The notes beneath the pieces are model-generated. The model was not told where the DNA came from, made no database searches, and saw only the letters and a list, made by a program, of their open reading frames with translations. A stretch of 64,000 bases of DNA from positions 1-64,000 of the forward strand of contig CAMNCW010000046.1 of the NCBI GenBank assembly GCA_946534715.1, in the 5' to 3' direction. Below, in pieces: positions 9,333 to 18,136 of the stretch (position 1 is the first letter of the stretch; each line of letters starts with the position of its first letter). The stretch is from an uncultured Bacteroidales bacterium (lineage in GTDB: Bacteria > Bacteroidota > Bacteroidia > Bacteroidales > Paludibacteraceae). A program made the position numbers and the translations under genes.

Positions 9333-9364
9333 AATTTATAGTACCATTAGGCATTTATATGCGA

Positions 9365-9952
9365 TTAGAACTCCACCTTGGGAGCTTTTTTTGCGTCCTC
9401 CTCCGCTTCGAAATACGGTTTTTTCTCAAAATCGAACATGGAAGCTATGATATTTGACGGAAAACGTCTTACTTTGGTATTGTAGTTTTTCGCCGTGTCG
9501 TTGAAGTTTTGACGTGCAACCGCAATTCGGTTCTCTGTGCCCTCCAACTGCGCTTGCAAGTCGCGGAAGTTGGCGTTAGCTTTCAGATCCGGATAACTCT
9601 CCGCAACGGCTAACAGTCTTCCCAGAGCCTGACTCAGTTCACCTTGTGCCACCTGATAAGCAGCTAATTGCTCCGGTGTTATCTCATCCGGATTGATTGT
9701 AATCTGAGTAGCTTTGGAACGCGCTGCTATTACCCCTTCCAGAGTCTCCTGCTCATGGGAAGCATACCCTTTTACGGTAGCAACCAAGTTCGGCACCAAG
9801 TCAGCCCGCCGCTGGTATTGATTCTCCACCTGCGACCACGCGGACTCCACATCTTCCTGGCCTTCCACCAAACCATTGTACACATTTACTCCCCAAAGGG
9901 CGATGATTGCCAGTACACCCAGTACTACAACCCATCTCATCGAATTGCTCAT
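9365..9952 (-). CDS. lemA: LemA family protein
   Basis: 195 residues. One N-terminal membrane segment (about 7-25) is followed by the LemA helical bundle; hallmarks are YNGLVEGQEDVESAWSQVEN, QYQRRADLVPNLVATVKGYA (two adjacent family motifs), ENRIAVARQNFND and YNTKVRRFPSNIIA. Short pilin-like N-terminus facing out is the family topology. LemA is typically paired with a TPM-domain protein, which is exactly the gene upstream here. Confidence 0.94.
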   Translation of the reverse strand: MSNSMRWVVVLGVLAIIALWGVNVYNGLVEGQEDVESAWSQVENQYQRRADLVPNLVATVKGYASHEQETLEGVIAARSKATQITINPDEITPEQLAAYQVAQGELSQALGRLLAVAESYPDLKANANFRDLQAQLEGTENRIAVARQNFNDTAKNYNTKVRRFPSNIIASMFDFEKKPYFEAEEDAKKAPKVEF

Positions 9953-9980
9953 AAGTTTATTTTATTTTAAAAGAGTTAGT

Positions 9981-10778
9981 TTACCATTTTCCACCGGCAC
10001 CTCCACCCATTGTAGAGCCTCCTCCCCATGATCCGCCGCTAAAACCGCCGCCATAACTGCTTCCGCCCATAAAAACCGGCCCACCGCTTATCGTTCGACC
10101 GCTGTTCATTCCTCCACCGCCTTTATGTTTCGAAGCCCAGATGAGGATAGCGATAAAAATGACTAAAGCCACAATGAAAATCCATTCCTCTGCTTCGTCT
10201 TCCTCCTCAGCATATTTGCCGCGATTGGTAACGGATTTCATATTCCGGAGTTCCTCGGGCGCTTCACTATCCGTGCAAACCTCGTATATCCTGAGCGCGC
10301 CCAAACACAAGCCTCCTCCGAAATCTCCCGCCCGGAAAGCGGGGATCATATGGTCATGAATGATCTGCGAGCACCGTGCATCCGGCAACACGCCTTCCAA
10401 GCCGACACCTGTCATAATTCGCACATCATGGCTCTCCATAGCAAAGAATACCAATACGCCGGTGTTCTGTCCTTTTTTGCCGATACCCCAACGTTGGAAT
10501 AACTCATAGCAAAAATCAAAACATTCAGCTTCTCCGATAGACTGCACCGCCGCCACACACATCTCCACGTTCGTTTTCGCCTCCAAGTCCGCTGCACAGC
10601 GGTTCAGAAAAACGACATCGCTATCTGCGATAATAGCGTCCGGATTAGCCACATACCAGCCCTGTCCGCTCTCTTTCGGACTCGGTAAGGAAGAGGGCGT
10701 ATATACTTTTGCCTCCCCTCCTATCACCGCAAACAGCAGCAACATAACGAGTCCTATTTTTTGCACTTTTTTAAGCAT
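9981..10778 (-). CDS. TPM-domain (YgcG/Psb32-type) protein
   Basis: 265 residues from the chosen ATG, which follows the promoter at 10807-10837 by about 28 nt and starts a good signal peptide (MLKKVQKIGLVMLLLFAVIG). An in-frame ATG 6 codons upstream is possible but less likely. Residues about 35-175 form the TPM domain (NTGVLVFFAMESHDVRIMTG is the central strand pair), then a transmembrane helix (IVALVIFIAILIWA) and a Gly/Ser-rich tail ending GGGSTMGGGAGGKW. TPM proteins are envelope proteins of uncertain activity, usually found with LemA as here. Confidence 0.9.
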   Translation of the reverse strand: MLKKVQKIGLVMLLLFAVIGGEAKVYTPSSLPSPKESGQGWYVANPDAIIADSDVVFLNRCAADLEAKTNVEMCVAAVQSIGEAECFDFCYELFQRWGIGKKGQNTGVLVFFAMESHDVRIMTGVGLEGVLPDARCSQIIHDHMIPAFRAGDFGGGLCLGALRIYEVCTDSEAPEELRNMKSVTNRGKYAEEEDEAEEWIFIVALVIFIAILIWASKHKGGGGMNSGRTISGGPVFMGGSSYGGGFSGGSWGGGSTMGGGAGGKW

Positions 10779-10806
10779 CTTTTGCGAACAAAACAATATT
10801 CGGCTA

Positions 10807-10837
10807 CAAAATTACTACTTTTTTTTGACATATGCAA
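10807..10837 (-). promoter_or_regulatory. Promoter of the TPM-lemA-DUF349-ftsE-sufE-aroK unit
   Basis: On the minus strand TTGC (10837-10834) and TAATTTTG (10814-10807) are 19 bp apart, the same geometry as the other promoters in this window. Confidence 0.85.
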
Positions 10838-10928
10838 GTACGCGCGCGTTTTTTATAAAAAAAAGTGTATTTTCAGTAAAAATTTCACTTCTTTCGGCAT
10901 TCAATTTTCAACTTTCAACTTTTTTTTG

Positions 10929-10936
10929 TACCTTTG
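10929..10936 (+). promoter_or_regulatory. Probable -7 promoter element for prfB operon
   Basis: TACCTTTG fits the TAnnTTTG -7 consensus and lies 32 bp before the prfB ATG. No TTGC is found 19 bp upstream, so the -33 element is weak. This supports the start of prfB at 10969 rather than at an upstream in-frame ATG that would lie before the promoter. Confidence 0.6.
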
Positions 10937-10968
10937 TACCCGATTTTAAATTGGCAAATTATAGGCTT

Positions 10969-12075
10969 ATGATAACGATAGAACAATTGAAAGACGTACA
11001 GCAGCGGGCAGACAAGCTCAAATCGTATCTCCAGATTGATGAAAAACGCATCCAACTGGAGGAGGAAGAGTTGCACACTCAGGCTCCCGGATTTTGGGAT
11101 GATGCAAAGGCTGCCGAGGCGCAGATGAGAAAAGTAAAAGGAATCAAACGATGGATCGAAGGCTACGAAGGAGTTCGTGCCGCAGTGGAAGAATTGACGC
11201 TCGCCTTTGACTATTATAAAGAGGACTTGGTTTCCGAGGATGAGGTAGATGCCGCTTATGCGCACGCACTTCAAGAGGTAGAGGACCTGGAAATGAAGAA
11301 TATGCTCTCCCACGAGGAAGACCAAATGCCAGCGGTGCTCAAAATCGTATCGGGAGCAGGTGGAACCGAAGCCCAGGATTGGGCCGAACAGCTCATGCGC
11401 ATGTACCAGCGTTACTGCGAGAAACATGACTATAAGGTGACCATCGAGAACTTGCAGGAAGGCGATGAAGCCGGTATCAAGACCGTCACCTTCAATATCG
11501 AAGGAGACATGGCTTACGGCTACCTCAAATCCGAAAACGGCGTTCACCGCCTCGTGCGCGTGAGCCCTTATAACGCGCAGGGAAAGCGGATGACTTCTTT
11601 TGCGTCGGTCTTTGTAGTGCCGTTGATTGACGATACGATCGAGGTGGAAGTCAACCCGGCTAACATCAGTTGGGACACTTTCCGCAGTTCCGGAGCAGGA
11701 GGACAGAACGTCAACAAAGTGGAATCCGGCGTGCGACTCCACTATAAGTTTGTCAACCCGCTGACAAACCAGCCCGATGAGATTGTCATTGAGAACACCG
11801 AAACCCGCGATCAGCCAAAGAACCGCGAGAACGCACTCCGGCACCTTCGTTCGCAACTCTATGAACTTGAGCTTGAGAAACGCCGTCAGGCACAAGCGAA
11901 AGTGGAGGCGGGAAAGAAAAAGATTGAATGGGGTTCGCAAATCCGCTCCTATGTCTTTGATGACAGGCGCGTCAAAGACCATCGAACCAATTACCAGACA
12001 TCCAATGTCAATGCCGTCATGGACGGAGACATTGATGCTTTCATCAAAGCGTATCTAATGGAGTTTCCTGACTAA
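10969..12075 (+). CDS. prfB: Peptide chain release factor 2, no programmed frameshift
   Basis: 368 residues. RF2 releases peptides at UGA and UAA. GGQ is at 244-246 in SSGAGGQNVNKVES. The stop-recognition loop reads SPY (199-201) where E. coli has SPF; this is likely the normal Bacteroidota form. The gene is one open frame: around KSYLQIDEKR, where many bacteria carry the CTTTGA autoregulatory frameshift, the codons are continuous. The open frame extends 48 codons upstream but those lie in the promoter region, so 10969 is chosen. First gene of a long plus-strand unit. Confidence 0.95.
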   Translation: MITIEQLKDVQQRADKLKSYLQIDEKRIQLEEEELHTQAPGFWDDAKAAEAQMRKVKGIKRWIEGYEGVRAAVEELTLAFDYYKEDLVSEDEVDAAYAHALQEVEDLEMKNMLSHEEDQMPAVLKIVSGAGGTEAQDWAEQLMRMYQRYCEKHDYKVTIENLQEGDEAGIKTVTFNIEGDMAYGYLKSENGVHRLVRVSPYNAQGKRMTSFASVFVVPLIDDTIEVEVNPANISWDTFRSSGAGGQNVNKVESGVRLHYKFVNPLTNQPDEIVIENTETRDQPKNRENALRHLRSQLYELELEKRRQAQAKVEAGKKKIEWGSQIRSYVFDDRRVKDHRTNYQTSNVNAVMDGDIDAFIKAYLMEFPD

Positions 12076-12086
12076 AATTACAATAT

Positions 12087-13298
12087 ATGAAACGATTAGT
12101 TAGCACTATTTTTCTTGCCGTAACGGCAATAGTTACTTTTGCACAAACGGACAGCACGGAAGTCAAGAAAGACTCATTGGACGAGGGATTCCGTTTCACC
12201 ACCATCGATAGCGTAGCCATCACGCCGGTAAAAAACCAAAATCGCAGTTCGACCTGCTGGGCATTCTCGGCACTCAGTTTTCTCGAGTCGGAAGTGCTCC
12301 GAACCAAAGGCAAAGAGATCGATTTCAGCGAGATGTTCGTGGTCAGCAAGACCATGATGGATCGCGCCACATACTGCGTACGGCTCTATAACGAGCCTCA
12401 TTTTGCGCCCGGCGGATCGGCATATGATGTTATCTATTGTATGTCCCACTACGGACTTGTTCCGCAAGAGGCGATGCCGGGAATTCAGTATGCTTGGACG
12501 AAGAACGACACCCTGCCAGTTCATTCCGAGTTGGACCATGTAGCGTCCGGCTATCTCAAAGGACTCACAGGACTGAAGAAACTCAGCCCCGTATGGAAAA
12601 AAGGTCTGCAAGCCATCTATGACACCTATCTCGGTTCCTGTCCCGAGACCTTTACATACGAAGGCAAAACGTACACCCCGCGGTCATTCGTGGAAAGTCT
12701 CGGACTCAAAGAGGAGGACTATGTATCCTTCACTTCCTATACCCATCATCCGTTCTATGAGCGTTTTGCGCTCGAAGTGCCGGATAACTGGCGCATGGAT
12801 CAGATGTACAACGTGCCCATGGAGGAAATGATGGCAATCATCGACCATGCCCTCGCCAACGGCTACACACTCGTATGGGGTGCCGATGTTAGCGAGATCG
12901 GTTTTACACGCAAAGGTATCGGCGTTGTGCCCGATGAGGACAACGGAGCGGATATCACGGGCTCGGACATGGCGAAATGGGTCGGTATGACGCCCGATAA
13001 GAAGAAAGAGGAACTGACCAAGAAACCGCTGCCGGAGAAAACAATTACCCAGCAAATGCGCCAGGATGCGTTCGATAACTGGGAGAACACCGATGACCAC
13101 GGCATGCAGATCTTCGGCATCGCACATGACCAGAACGGCAAGAAATACTACATGATCAAGAACTCTTGGGGAACTCTCAAATCCGACTACAAAGGTATCT
13201 GGTACGTCTCCGAGGCATTCATGCAGTACAAGACCAACGATATCCTCGTTCATAAAGCGGCTCTTCCGAAGGACATCAAGAAAAAAATCCATTTGTAA
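12087..13298 (+). CDS. Secreted C1B (bleomycin hydrolase / aminopeptidase C type) cysteine peptidase
   Basis: 403 residues with a signal peptide (cleavage near FAQT, about 20). The papain-type catalytic residues are visible: Cys57 in NQNRSSTCWAFSALS, His338 in DDHGMQIFG and Asn359 in KNSWG. The order and spacing fit the C1B subfamily, which includes aminopeptidase C and bleomycin hydrolase; those are normally cytosolic, whereas the Bacteroidales group has export signals. I infer a periplasmic peptide-trimming role. It follows prfB by 11 bp. Confidence 0.9.
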   Translation: MKRLVSTIFLAVTAIVTFAQTDSTEVKKDSLDEGFRFTTIDSVAITPVKNQNRSSTCWAFSALSFLESEVLRTKGKEIDFSEMFVVSKTMMDRATYCVRLYNEPHFAPGGSAYDVIYCMSHYGLVPQEAMPGIQYAWTKNDTLPVHSELDHVASGYLKGLTGLKKLSPVWKKGLQAIYDTYLGSCPETFTYEGKTYTPRSFVESLGLKEEDYVSFTSYTHHPFYERFALEVPDNWRMDQMYNVPMEEMMAIIDHALANGYTLVWGADVSEIGFTRKGIGVVPDEDNGADITGSDMAKWVGMTPDKKKEELTKKPLPEKTITQQMRQDAFDNWENTDDHGMQIFGIAHDQNGKKYYMIKNSWGTLKSDYKGIWYVSEAFMQYKTNDILVHKAALPKDIKKKIHL

Positions 13299-13311
13299 AT
13301 CGTATCTCGTC

Positions 13312-13674
13312 ATGGTATTTGAGGGCATCTATAAAGACCGCGGCAGTAAGTTCCTGGCTTTTGCGGAACCTATCACCTCCGAGGAGGAAGCCAAATCCCG
13401 CATTGCATGGTATAAGAAAAAGTACCACGACGCGCGTCATGTGTGCTACGCATACCGTTTGGGACCGAATCTCTGGCGCACAAAGGATGACGGAGAACCG
13501 CACGGCACTGCCGGAGCACCTATCCTGCGATCCATTGATGCACGATCACTCGACAACATCCTCGTGGTCGTTGTCCGCTATTTCGGCGGCACACTGCTCG
13601 GCACCGGCGGACTGATGGTTGCTTACCGCGAAGCATCCAAAGACGCCCTTGACAAAATGACCAACAACAAATGA
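13312..13674 (+). CDS. Short YigZ/IMPACT-family (UPF0029) protein
   Basis: 120 residues against about 200 in typical bacterial YigZ. The core is clear: KDRGSKFLAFAEPI, YHDARHVCYAYRLG, DDGEPHGTAGAPIL and VVVVRYFGGTLLGTGGL. It lacks about 11 N-terminal residues that normally precede GxxKDRGSKF and the whole C-terminal DUF1949-like domain. The stop is clean and the next gene starts 10 bp later, so this may be a real single-domain form rather than decay. Function of the family is not settled (translation or stress related). Confidence 0.8.
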   Translation: MVFEGIYKDRGSKFLAFAEPITSEEEAKSRIAWYKKKYHDARHVCYAYRLGPNLWRTKDDGEPHGTAGAPILRSIDARSLDNILVVVVRYFGGTLLGTGGLMVAYREASKDALDKMTNNK

Positions 13675-13684
13675 CCTATCAGCA

Positions 13685-14677
13685 ATGACCAATTATTCCG
13701 ACATAGCCTGTTACCATGTGGCAGCACTTCTGCCCATCACCGATAGTCTGCTCATGTTCCCCTATCTGCAGTATTTGAAAAAGAAAACCACTACGAGCCT
13801 TACCTTGGACTATTTAGGGGATCGTAAACAGATAGAGAAAGACATCCGGCACGGTGCGTTTTTCATGACTAACCACCGCGATATTGTCATGGATGCGGCT
13901 TGGCTTTCATACCAACTGAGGACGCGTTATTGCATACGTCCATACATGGGAGTCGGCGATAACCTGTTCGCCAAGAAATGGATAGAATTCCTAATGCGCT
14001 ATAACCGCTGCTTTGCCGTCAAACGCAATGTGGGCGCACACGCGCAATTGGAAAATGCCAAAAAGTTATCCGCTTATATCCGCTACCTGCGCGGACGGCA
14101 TAAATCCATCTGGTTAGCCCAACGCGAAGGACGCGCAAAGGACAGCAATGACCTGACACAACCGTCCGTTCTCCATATGCTCACCCTCACGGAAGGAGAT
14201 TTCTACGAGAACGTGAAAGCACTCAATATCTGCCCTGTCAGCATCTCTTACGAGTATGACCCCTGCGACTATTTAAAGGCCGCAGAAGCGCAACTCAAAC
14301 GCGATAACCCGCGCTGGCGAAAGACCAAACGCGATGATGTCCTTTCTATGAAAACAGGTATTAAGGGCTGGAAAGGACGCGTTGTCTATCGCATGACACC
14401 TTCTATCAACCCCGAGATAGACGCCATGCTTGCGGAACACCCGGAATACAGAGAGTTATCATCGCACGACCAACTCCAACATGTATGCGACATCATTGAT
14501 CGGCATATCCACCAAGGATACGAGATTTTTGATCGTGGCACAGATTTTGAAGCGTATATCGAGAGTCGTATTGCAAAGATCGATATTCCGAATAAGGATG
14601 AAGATTTCCTGCGCGAAAAACTATACGAAATGTACAACAACCCGGTAATTAATTACCGTAAATGTCAATCCAATTAA
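13685..14677 (+). CDS. PlsC-like glycerolipid acyltransferase
   Basis: 330 residues. The acyltransferase box is MTNHRDIVMDAAW (about 61-73; a NHRD..D form common in Bacteroidota rather than the strict H-x4-D), followed by a second box around WLAQREGRAKDS (EGR motif) and a substrate block near ICPVSISYEYDPCDY. These features place it in the 1-acyl-glycerol-3-phosphate acyltransferase superfamily; the true acceptor lipid is not evident. It lies 10 bp after the YigZ-like gene and 12 bp before coaD. Confidence 0.8.
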   Translation: MTNYSDIACYHVAALLPITDSLLMFPYLQYLKKKTTTSLTLDYLGDRKQIEKDIRHGAFFMTNHRDIVMDAAWLSYQLRTRYCIRPYMGVGDNLFAKKWIEFLMRYNRCFAVKRNVGAHAQLENAKKLSAYIRYLRGRHKSIWLAQREGRAKDSNDLTQPSVLHMLTLTEGDFYENVKALNICPVSISYEYDPCDYLKAAEAQLKRDNPRWRKTKRDDVLSMKTGIKGWKGRVVYRMTPSINPEIDAMLAEHPEYRELSSHDQLQHVCDIIDRHIHQGYEIFDRGTDFEAYIESRIAKIDIPNKDEDFLREKLYEMYNNPVINYRKCQSN

Positions 14678-14689
14678 AAATTTGAAATT

Positions 14690-15139
14690 ATGAAAATTGC
14701 AATTTTCCCGGGATCCTTTGATCCCTTCACCGTAGGTCACTACGATATCGTTAAACGAGGTTTGAATATCTTCGATAAGATCATCATCGGCATTGGCCGA
14801 AACAGTACTAAAAAAGAGACTTTCCCTATCCGCGAACGGGAAGAAGCGATCCGTAAGATCTTTGCGGACGAACCCCGCGTGTCGGTAGCTATATATGATT
14901 GTCTTACCGTTGATTTCGCCAAAGAGCAAGACGCGCAGTTCATTCTCCGCGGTATGCGCTGTATCGGTGATTTCGAATACGAGCGCAACATGGCGGAAGC
15001 GAACAAACAACTCGCCGGCGTTGAGACCATCATCCTCTACACCCGTCCCGAGTATGCACATATCTCCTCTACCCTTGTGCGAGACCTGTATTCATACGGC
15101 AAAGACGTCTCTGCCTTTGTTCCCAATAACCTCCGTTAA
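14690..15139 (+). CDS. coaD: Phosphopantetheine adenylyltransferase
   Basis: 149 residues. Transfers AMP from ATP to 4'-phosphopantetheine in CoA synthesis. The nucleotidyltransferase motif FPGSFDPFTVGHYDIV contains the T/HxGH-type site, and the C-terminal ISSTLVRDL (ISSTxxR) motif is present. Length and start are typical. Confidence 0.96.
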   Translation: MKIAIFPGSFDPFTVGHYDIVKRGLNIFDKIIIGIGRNSTKKETFPIREREEAIRKIFADEPRVSVAIYDCLTVDFAKEQDAQFILRGMRCIGDFEYERNMAEANKQLAGVETIILYTRPEYAHISSTLVRDLYSYGKDVSAFVPNNLR

Positions 15140-15153
15140 TACCCCGTAACAAA

Positions 15154-16782
15154 ATGCGCAAATATATATTCACGATATTGCTTGCGGTGTGCGTGCAAGG
15201 CTATGCCCAAACCCGTCAGGCAACAACCCGCGCGGATGAGGCGATTTCGATCTTCAATGATGTCATGCGCCAGGTGGATGTCAACTATGTGGACACTCTC
15301 AATTACGAGGATCTGACGGAGACCGCCATCACTGCCATGCTTCGAAAAATAGACCCTTATACAGTCTATTATTCCAAGAAAAAAGACCGTGACCTGAGAA
15401 TGCTCACTACCGGCAAATACGGAGGTATCGGCTCCATCATCCAGCAACGTCCTTTGCCAGCGAATAGCGATAAAGCCAAAGAACGGAAAAAGAATGTGTC
15501 AAAAGACTCATTGGCTACTTATGCCATCAACCCCTACGAGGGTAAACCTGCACAGCGTGCGGGTATTCTTGCCGGAGACCGCATCCTCACAATAGACGGC
15601 AAAACGACCCAAGGTCTCTCTGTCTCCGAGGTCAGCAACAACCTCCGGGGAGAACCCGGTACAACCGTGGTTTTAGAGATAGAGCGGGAAGGTGTGGACA
15701 AGCCGTTCAAGGTCTCAATTGTCCGCGAGGATATACACTTGGAGCCTGTATCATACGCAACCGTCATCAAGGCGGATTCGTTGACCGAACCGGTGGGATA
15801 TATCGCTTTCAGTGAGTTCACAGAAGGCTCGGCGCTTGCTTTCACAAACACGCTTGACGACCTCTATTATAACCAAGGGGCACGCAAACTGATCGTGGAT
15901 CTGCGCGGAAACGGAGGAGGTATCGTTGACGAGGCATTGCAGATTGTGAACCTCTTCGTCGATCGCGATCAGACGATTGTTGAGACCAAAGGCAAGACCT
16001 CGCAATCGAACCGGACTTACAAGACCCGCAACACCCCGCGGTACAAAGATCTGCCGCTTATCGTATTGGTAGATAAGAACTCCGCTTCGGCTTCTGAGAT
16101 CGTCTCCGGTTCGTTGCAGGACCTGCACCGCGCTACTCTCATCGGGCAGCGCACCTTCGGTAAAGGACTCGTTCAGAACGTACGACCAATTGTCTATGGA
16201 GGTCATATCAAAGTCACCACCAGCAAGTATTACCTTCCTTCCGGACGATGCATACAGGCGATTGACTATTCCGAACGTCAAAAAGGGCACGAACTTAAAC
16301 GCGACACTGCCGGCGGCATTTTGCCGGATATTGTCATAGAAGACTCCGCGAAGGTGGATATTTGCTATACGCTCTATATAAACCACTATTTCTTCGACTA
16401 TGCGACACGCTACCATCGTCTCCACGAATCGATAGCAGCTCCGGAAGTCTTTGACCTTAGTGATGAAGAGATAGAGGATTTTTGCCGGTTCCTTGACGAA
16501 CGAGGATTCAAATACGAAACCGAAACAAGCAAGTTCTTTGCGGACATGATCAAGATGGCGGAACACGAAGATATTGATTCCACCACCATTACCAGACTCC
16601 GCGAACTGGAACCTATCCTCACCCCGGATTTCAGAAAAGCTATCGCGCGTAATAAAGCGGAAGTGAAAAGGATGCTGGGTTCGGAGATTGTTCTGCGCTA
16701 TTATTACCAAAAAGGTCAAGCAGCGTTTAACCTCCGCTACGATCCCGAATTCCACCGCGCCCTTACGATAAGTGAGAAGTGA
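15154..16782 (+). CDS. S41 C-terminal processing peptidase with PDZ domain
   Basis: 542 residues with a signal peptide (to about GYAQ, 19). A helical N-terminal region holds MLRKIDPYTVYYS; the PDZ domain spans about 85-205 (GKPAQRAGILAGDRILTIDG). The S41 domain contains VDLRGNGGGIVDEAL, the nucleophile block KNSASASE (Ser310-Ser314) and the general-base lysine in FGKGLVQ (Lys337). An additional helical C-terminal segment of about 120 residues follows. Periplasmic processing role inferred from the family; substrate unknown. Ends 31 bp before lysC. Confidence 0.9.
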   Translation: MRKYIFTILLAVCVQGYAQTRQATTRADEAISIFNDVMRQVDVNYVDTLNYEDLTETAITAMLRKIDPYTVYYSKKKDRDLRMLTTGKYGGIGSIIQQRPLPANSDKAKERKKNVSKDSLATYAINPYEGKPAQRAGILAGDRILTIDGKTTQGLSVSEVSNNLRGEPGTTVVLEIEREGVDKPFKVSIVREDIHLEPVSYATVIKADSLTEPVGYIAFSEFTEGSALAFTNTLDDLYYNQGARKLIVDLRGNGGGIVDEALQIVNLFVDRDQTIVETKGKTSQSNRTYKTRNTPRYKDLPLIVLVDKNSASASEIVSGSLQDLHRATLIGQRTFGKGLVQNVRPIVYGGHIKVTTSKYYLPSGRCIQAIDYSERQKGHELKRDTAGGILPDIVIEDSAKVDICYTLYINHYFFDYATRYHRLHESIAAPEVFDLSDEEIEDFCRFLDERGFKYETETSKFFADMIKMAEHEDIDSTTITRLRELEPILTPDFRKAIARNKAEVKRMLGSEIVLRYYYQKGQAAFNLRYDPEFHRALTISEK

Positions 16783-16813
16783 GTATTGACAATTGATAAT
16801 TGATACATATCCC

Positions 16814-18109
16814 ATGTTAGTTCAAAAATTCGGCGGCACAAGCGTCGGCTCTGCTGCCAGAATGCAATCCGTAGCCAAGCTCATTGCAGACGGCGAGCAT
16901 AAGATTGTCGTTCTCTCGGCTATGTCTGGCACGACAAACCATCTCATCCAAACCACCGAATATATCCGTCTCGGCAATGCCTCTGGCGCTACCGACATGC
17001 TCGACAAACTGGAGACGAAATACCGCAAAGAGTGTGCCGATTTAGGTATTACATTCGATATCCTGCAACCACTTTTTGCCGCACTGCGCAAACATTGTCT
17101 CGCCCCATATACGTGCCAAACAGACAAGGACGTTGTTGCGTTCGGAGAACTGATCTCTACCACAATGATGGCTACCTATATGGCGCAGATCGGAGAAGAT
17201 GTTGTACTCATGCCGGCGCTTGATTTTATGCGTATCAATGCGGAGTGCGAACCCGATTTGCAAGCTACGGAACAGCTTCTTCGCACCTTATTAGCGCAAT
17301 ATAACACTCACCGTTATATCATCACACAGGGTTTTATCTGCCGTAATGCCGAAGGCAAAGTGGATAACCTCAAACGTGGTGGAAGCGACTATACGGCATC
17401 GGTTGTAGGCGCATTGTTAGAGGCGCAAGAGATACAGATTTGGACCGATATTGATGGCATGCACAATAATGACCCCCGTTTTGTGGAGGGCACACAGCCT
17501 GTACGCCATATCAGTTTCGACGAAGCCGCCGAGCTTGCCTATTTCGGTGCAAAGATCCTTCACCCTACTTGTATTCTGCCGGCAAAGATGCACAATGTCC
17601 CCGTGAGACTGCTAAACACTATGGCACCGGAGGCTCCCGGCACGCTTATTGACAACCATACTTCGCCACTACCGGTTAAAGCAGTAGCCGCGAAAGATGG
17701 TATCTATGCGGTACGAGTGCAATCAGACCGAATGCTTATGGCATATGGTTTCCTCAGCCGCGTTTTTGCGGTCTTCGAGAAATACCGCACTTCTATTGAC
17801 CTCATCACTACCTCCGAAGTTGCTGTGTCAATGTCTGTCGATAATAATAGCCAATTGGATGCGATTGTAGCCGAACTGCGCACACTTGGCACTGTTTATG
17901 TAGAGGATAACATGACCATCATCTCCGTCGTGGGTGATCTACGCGCGGATAACCGCGGTATTGAGTCTATCGTTGTACAGGCACTTAGGGACATTCCTAT
18001 CCGTATGATCAGTTACGGAGGCTCAGAACATAATATATCCCTTCTCATCAACTCGGATAACAAAACAACAGCTCTCCAGGCTCTCAGCAAAGCCCTTTTT
18101 GAATCGTAA
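16814..18109 (+). CDS. lysC: Aspartate kinase
   Basis: 431 residues from the chosen ATG; an earlier in-frame ATG would add MIIDTYP, but MLVQKFGGTSVG matches the family start. Phosphorylates aspartate, the first step to lysine, meso-diaminopimelate, threonine and methionine. Kinase motifs KFGGTSVG, KRGGSDYTA and DGMHNNDPR are visible; two ACT domains follow (about 285-431), with SVDNNSQL and SYGGSEHNISLL, so allosteric control by an amino acid is likely. Followed by lysA in the same unit. Confidence 0.95.
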   Translation: MLVQKFGGTSVGSAARMQSVAKLIADGEHKIVVLSAMSGTTNHLIQTTEYIRLGNASGATDMLDKLETKYRKECADLGITFDILQPLFAALRKHCLAPYTCQTDKDVVAFGELISTTMMATYMAQIGEDVVLMPALDFMRINAECEPDLQATEQLLRTLLAQYNTHRYIITQGFICRNAEGKVDNLKRGGSDYTASVVGALLEAQEIQIWTDIDGMHNNDPRFVEGTQPVRHISFDEAAELAYFGAKILHPTCILPAKMHNVPVRLLNTMAPEAPGTLIDNHTSPLPVKAVAAKDGIYAVRVQSDRMLMAYGFLSRVFAVFEKYRTSIDLITTSEVAVSMSVDNNSQLDAIVAELRTLGTVYVEDNMTIISVVGDLRADNRGIESIVVQALRDIPIRMISYGGSEHNISLLINSDNKTTALQALSKALFES

Positions 18110-18136
18110 ACAAATCGCAAAATAGTCTATTCCTTC

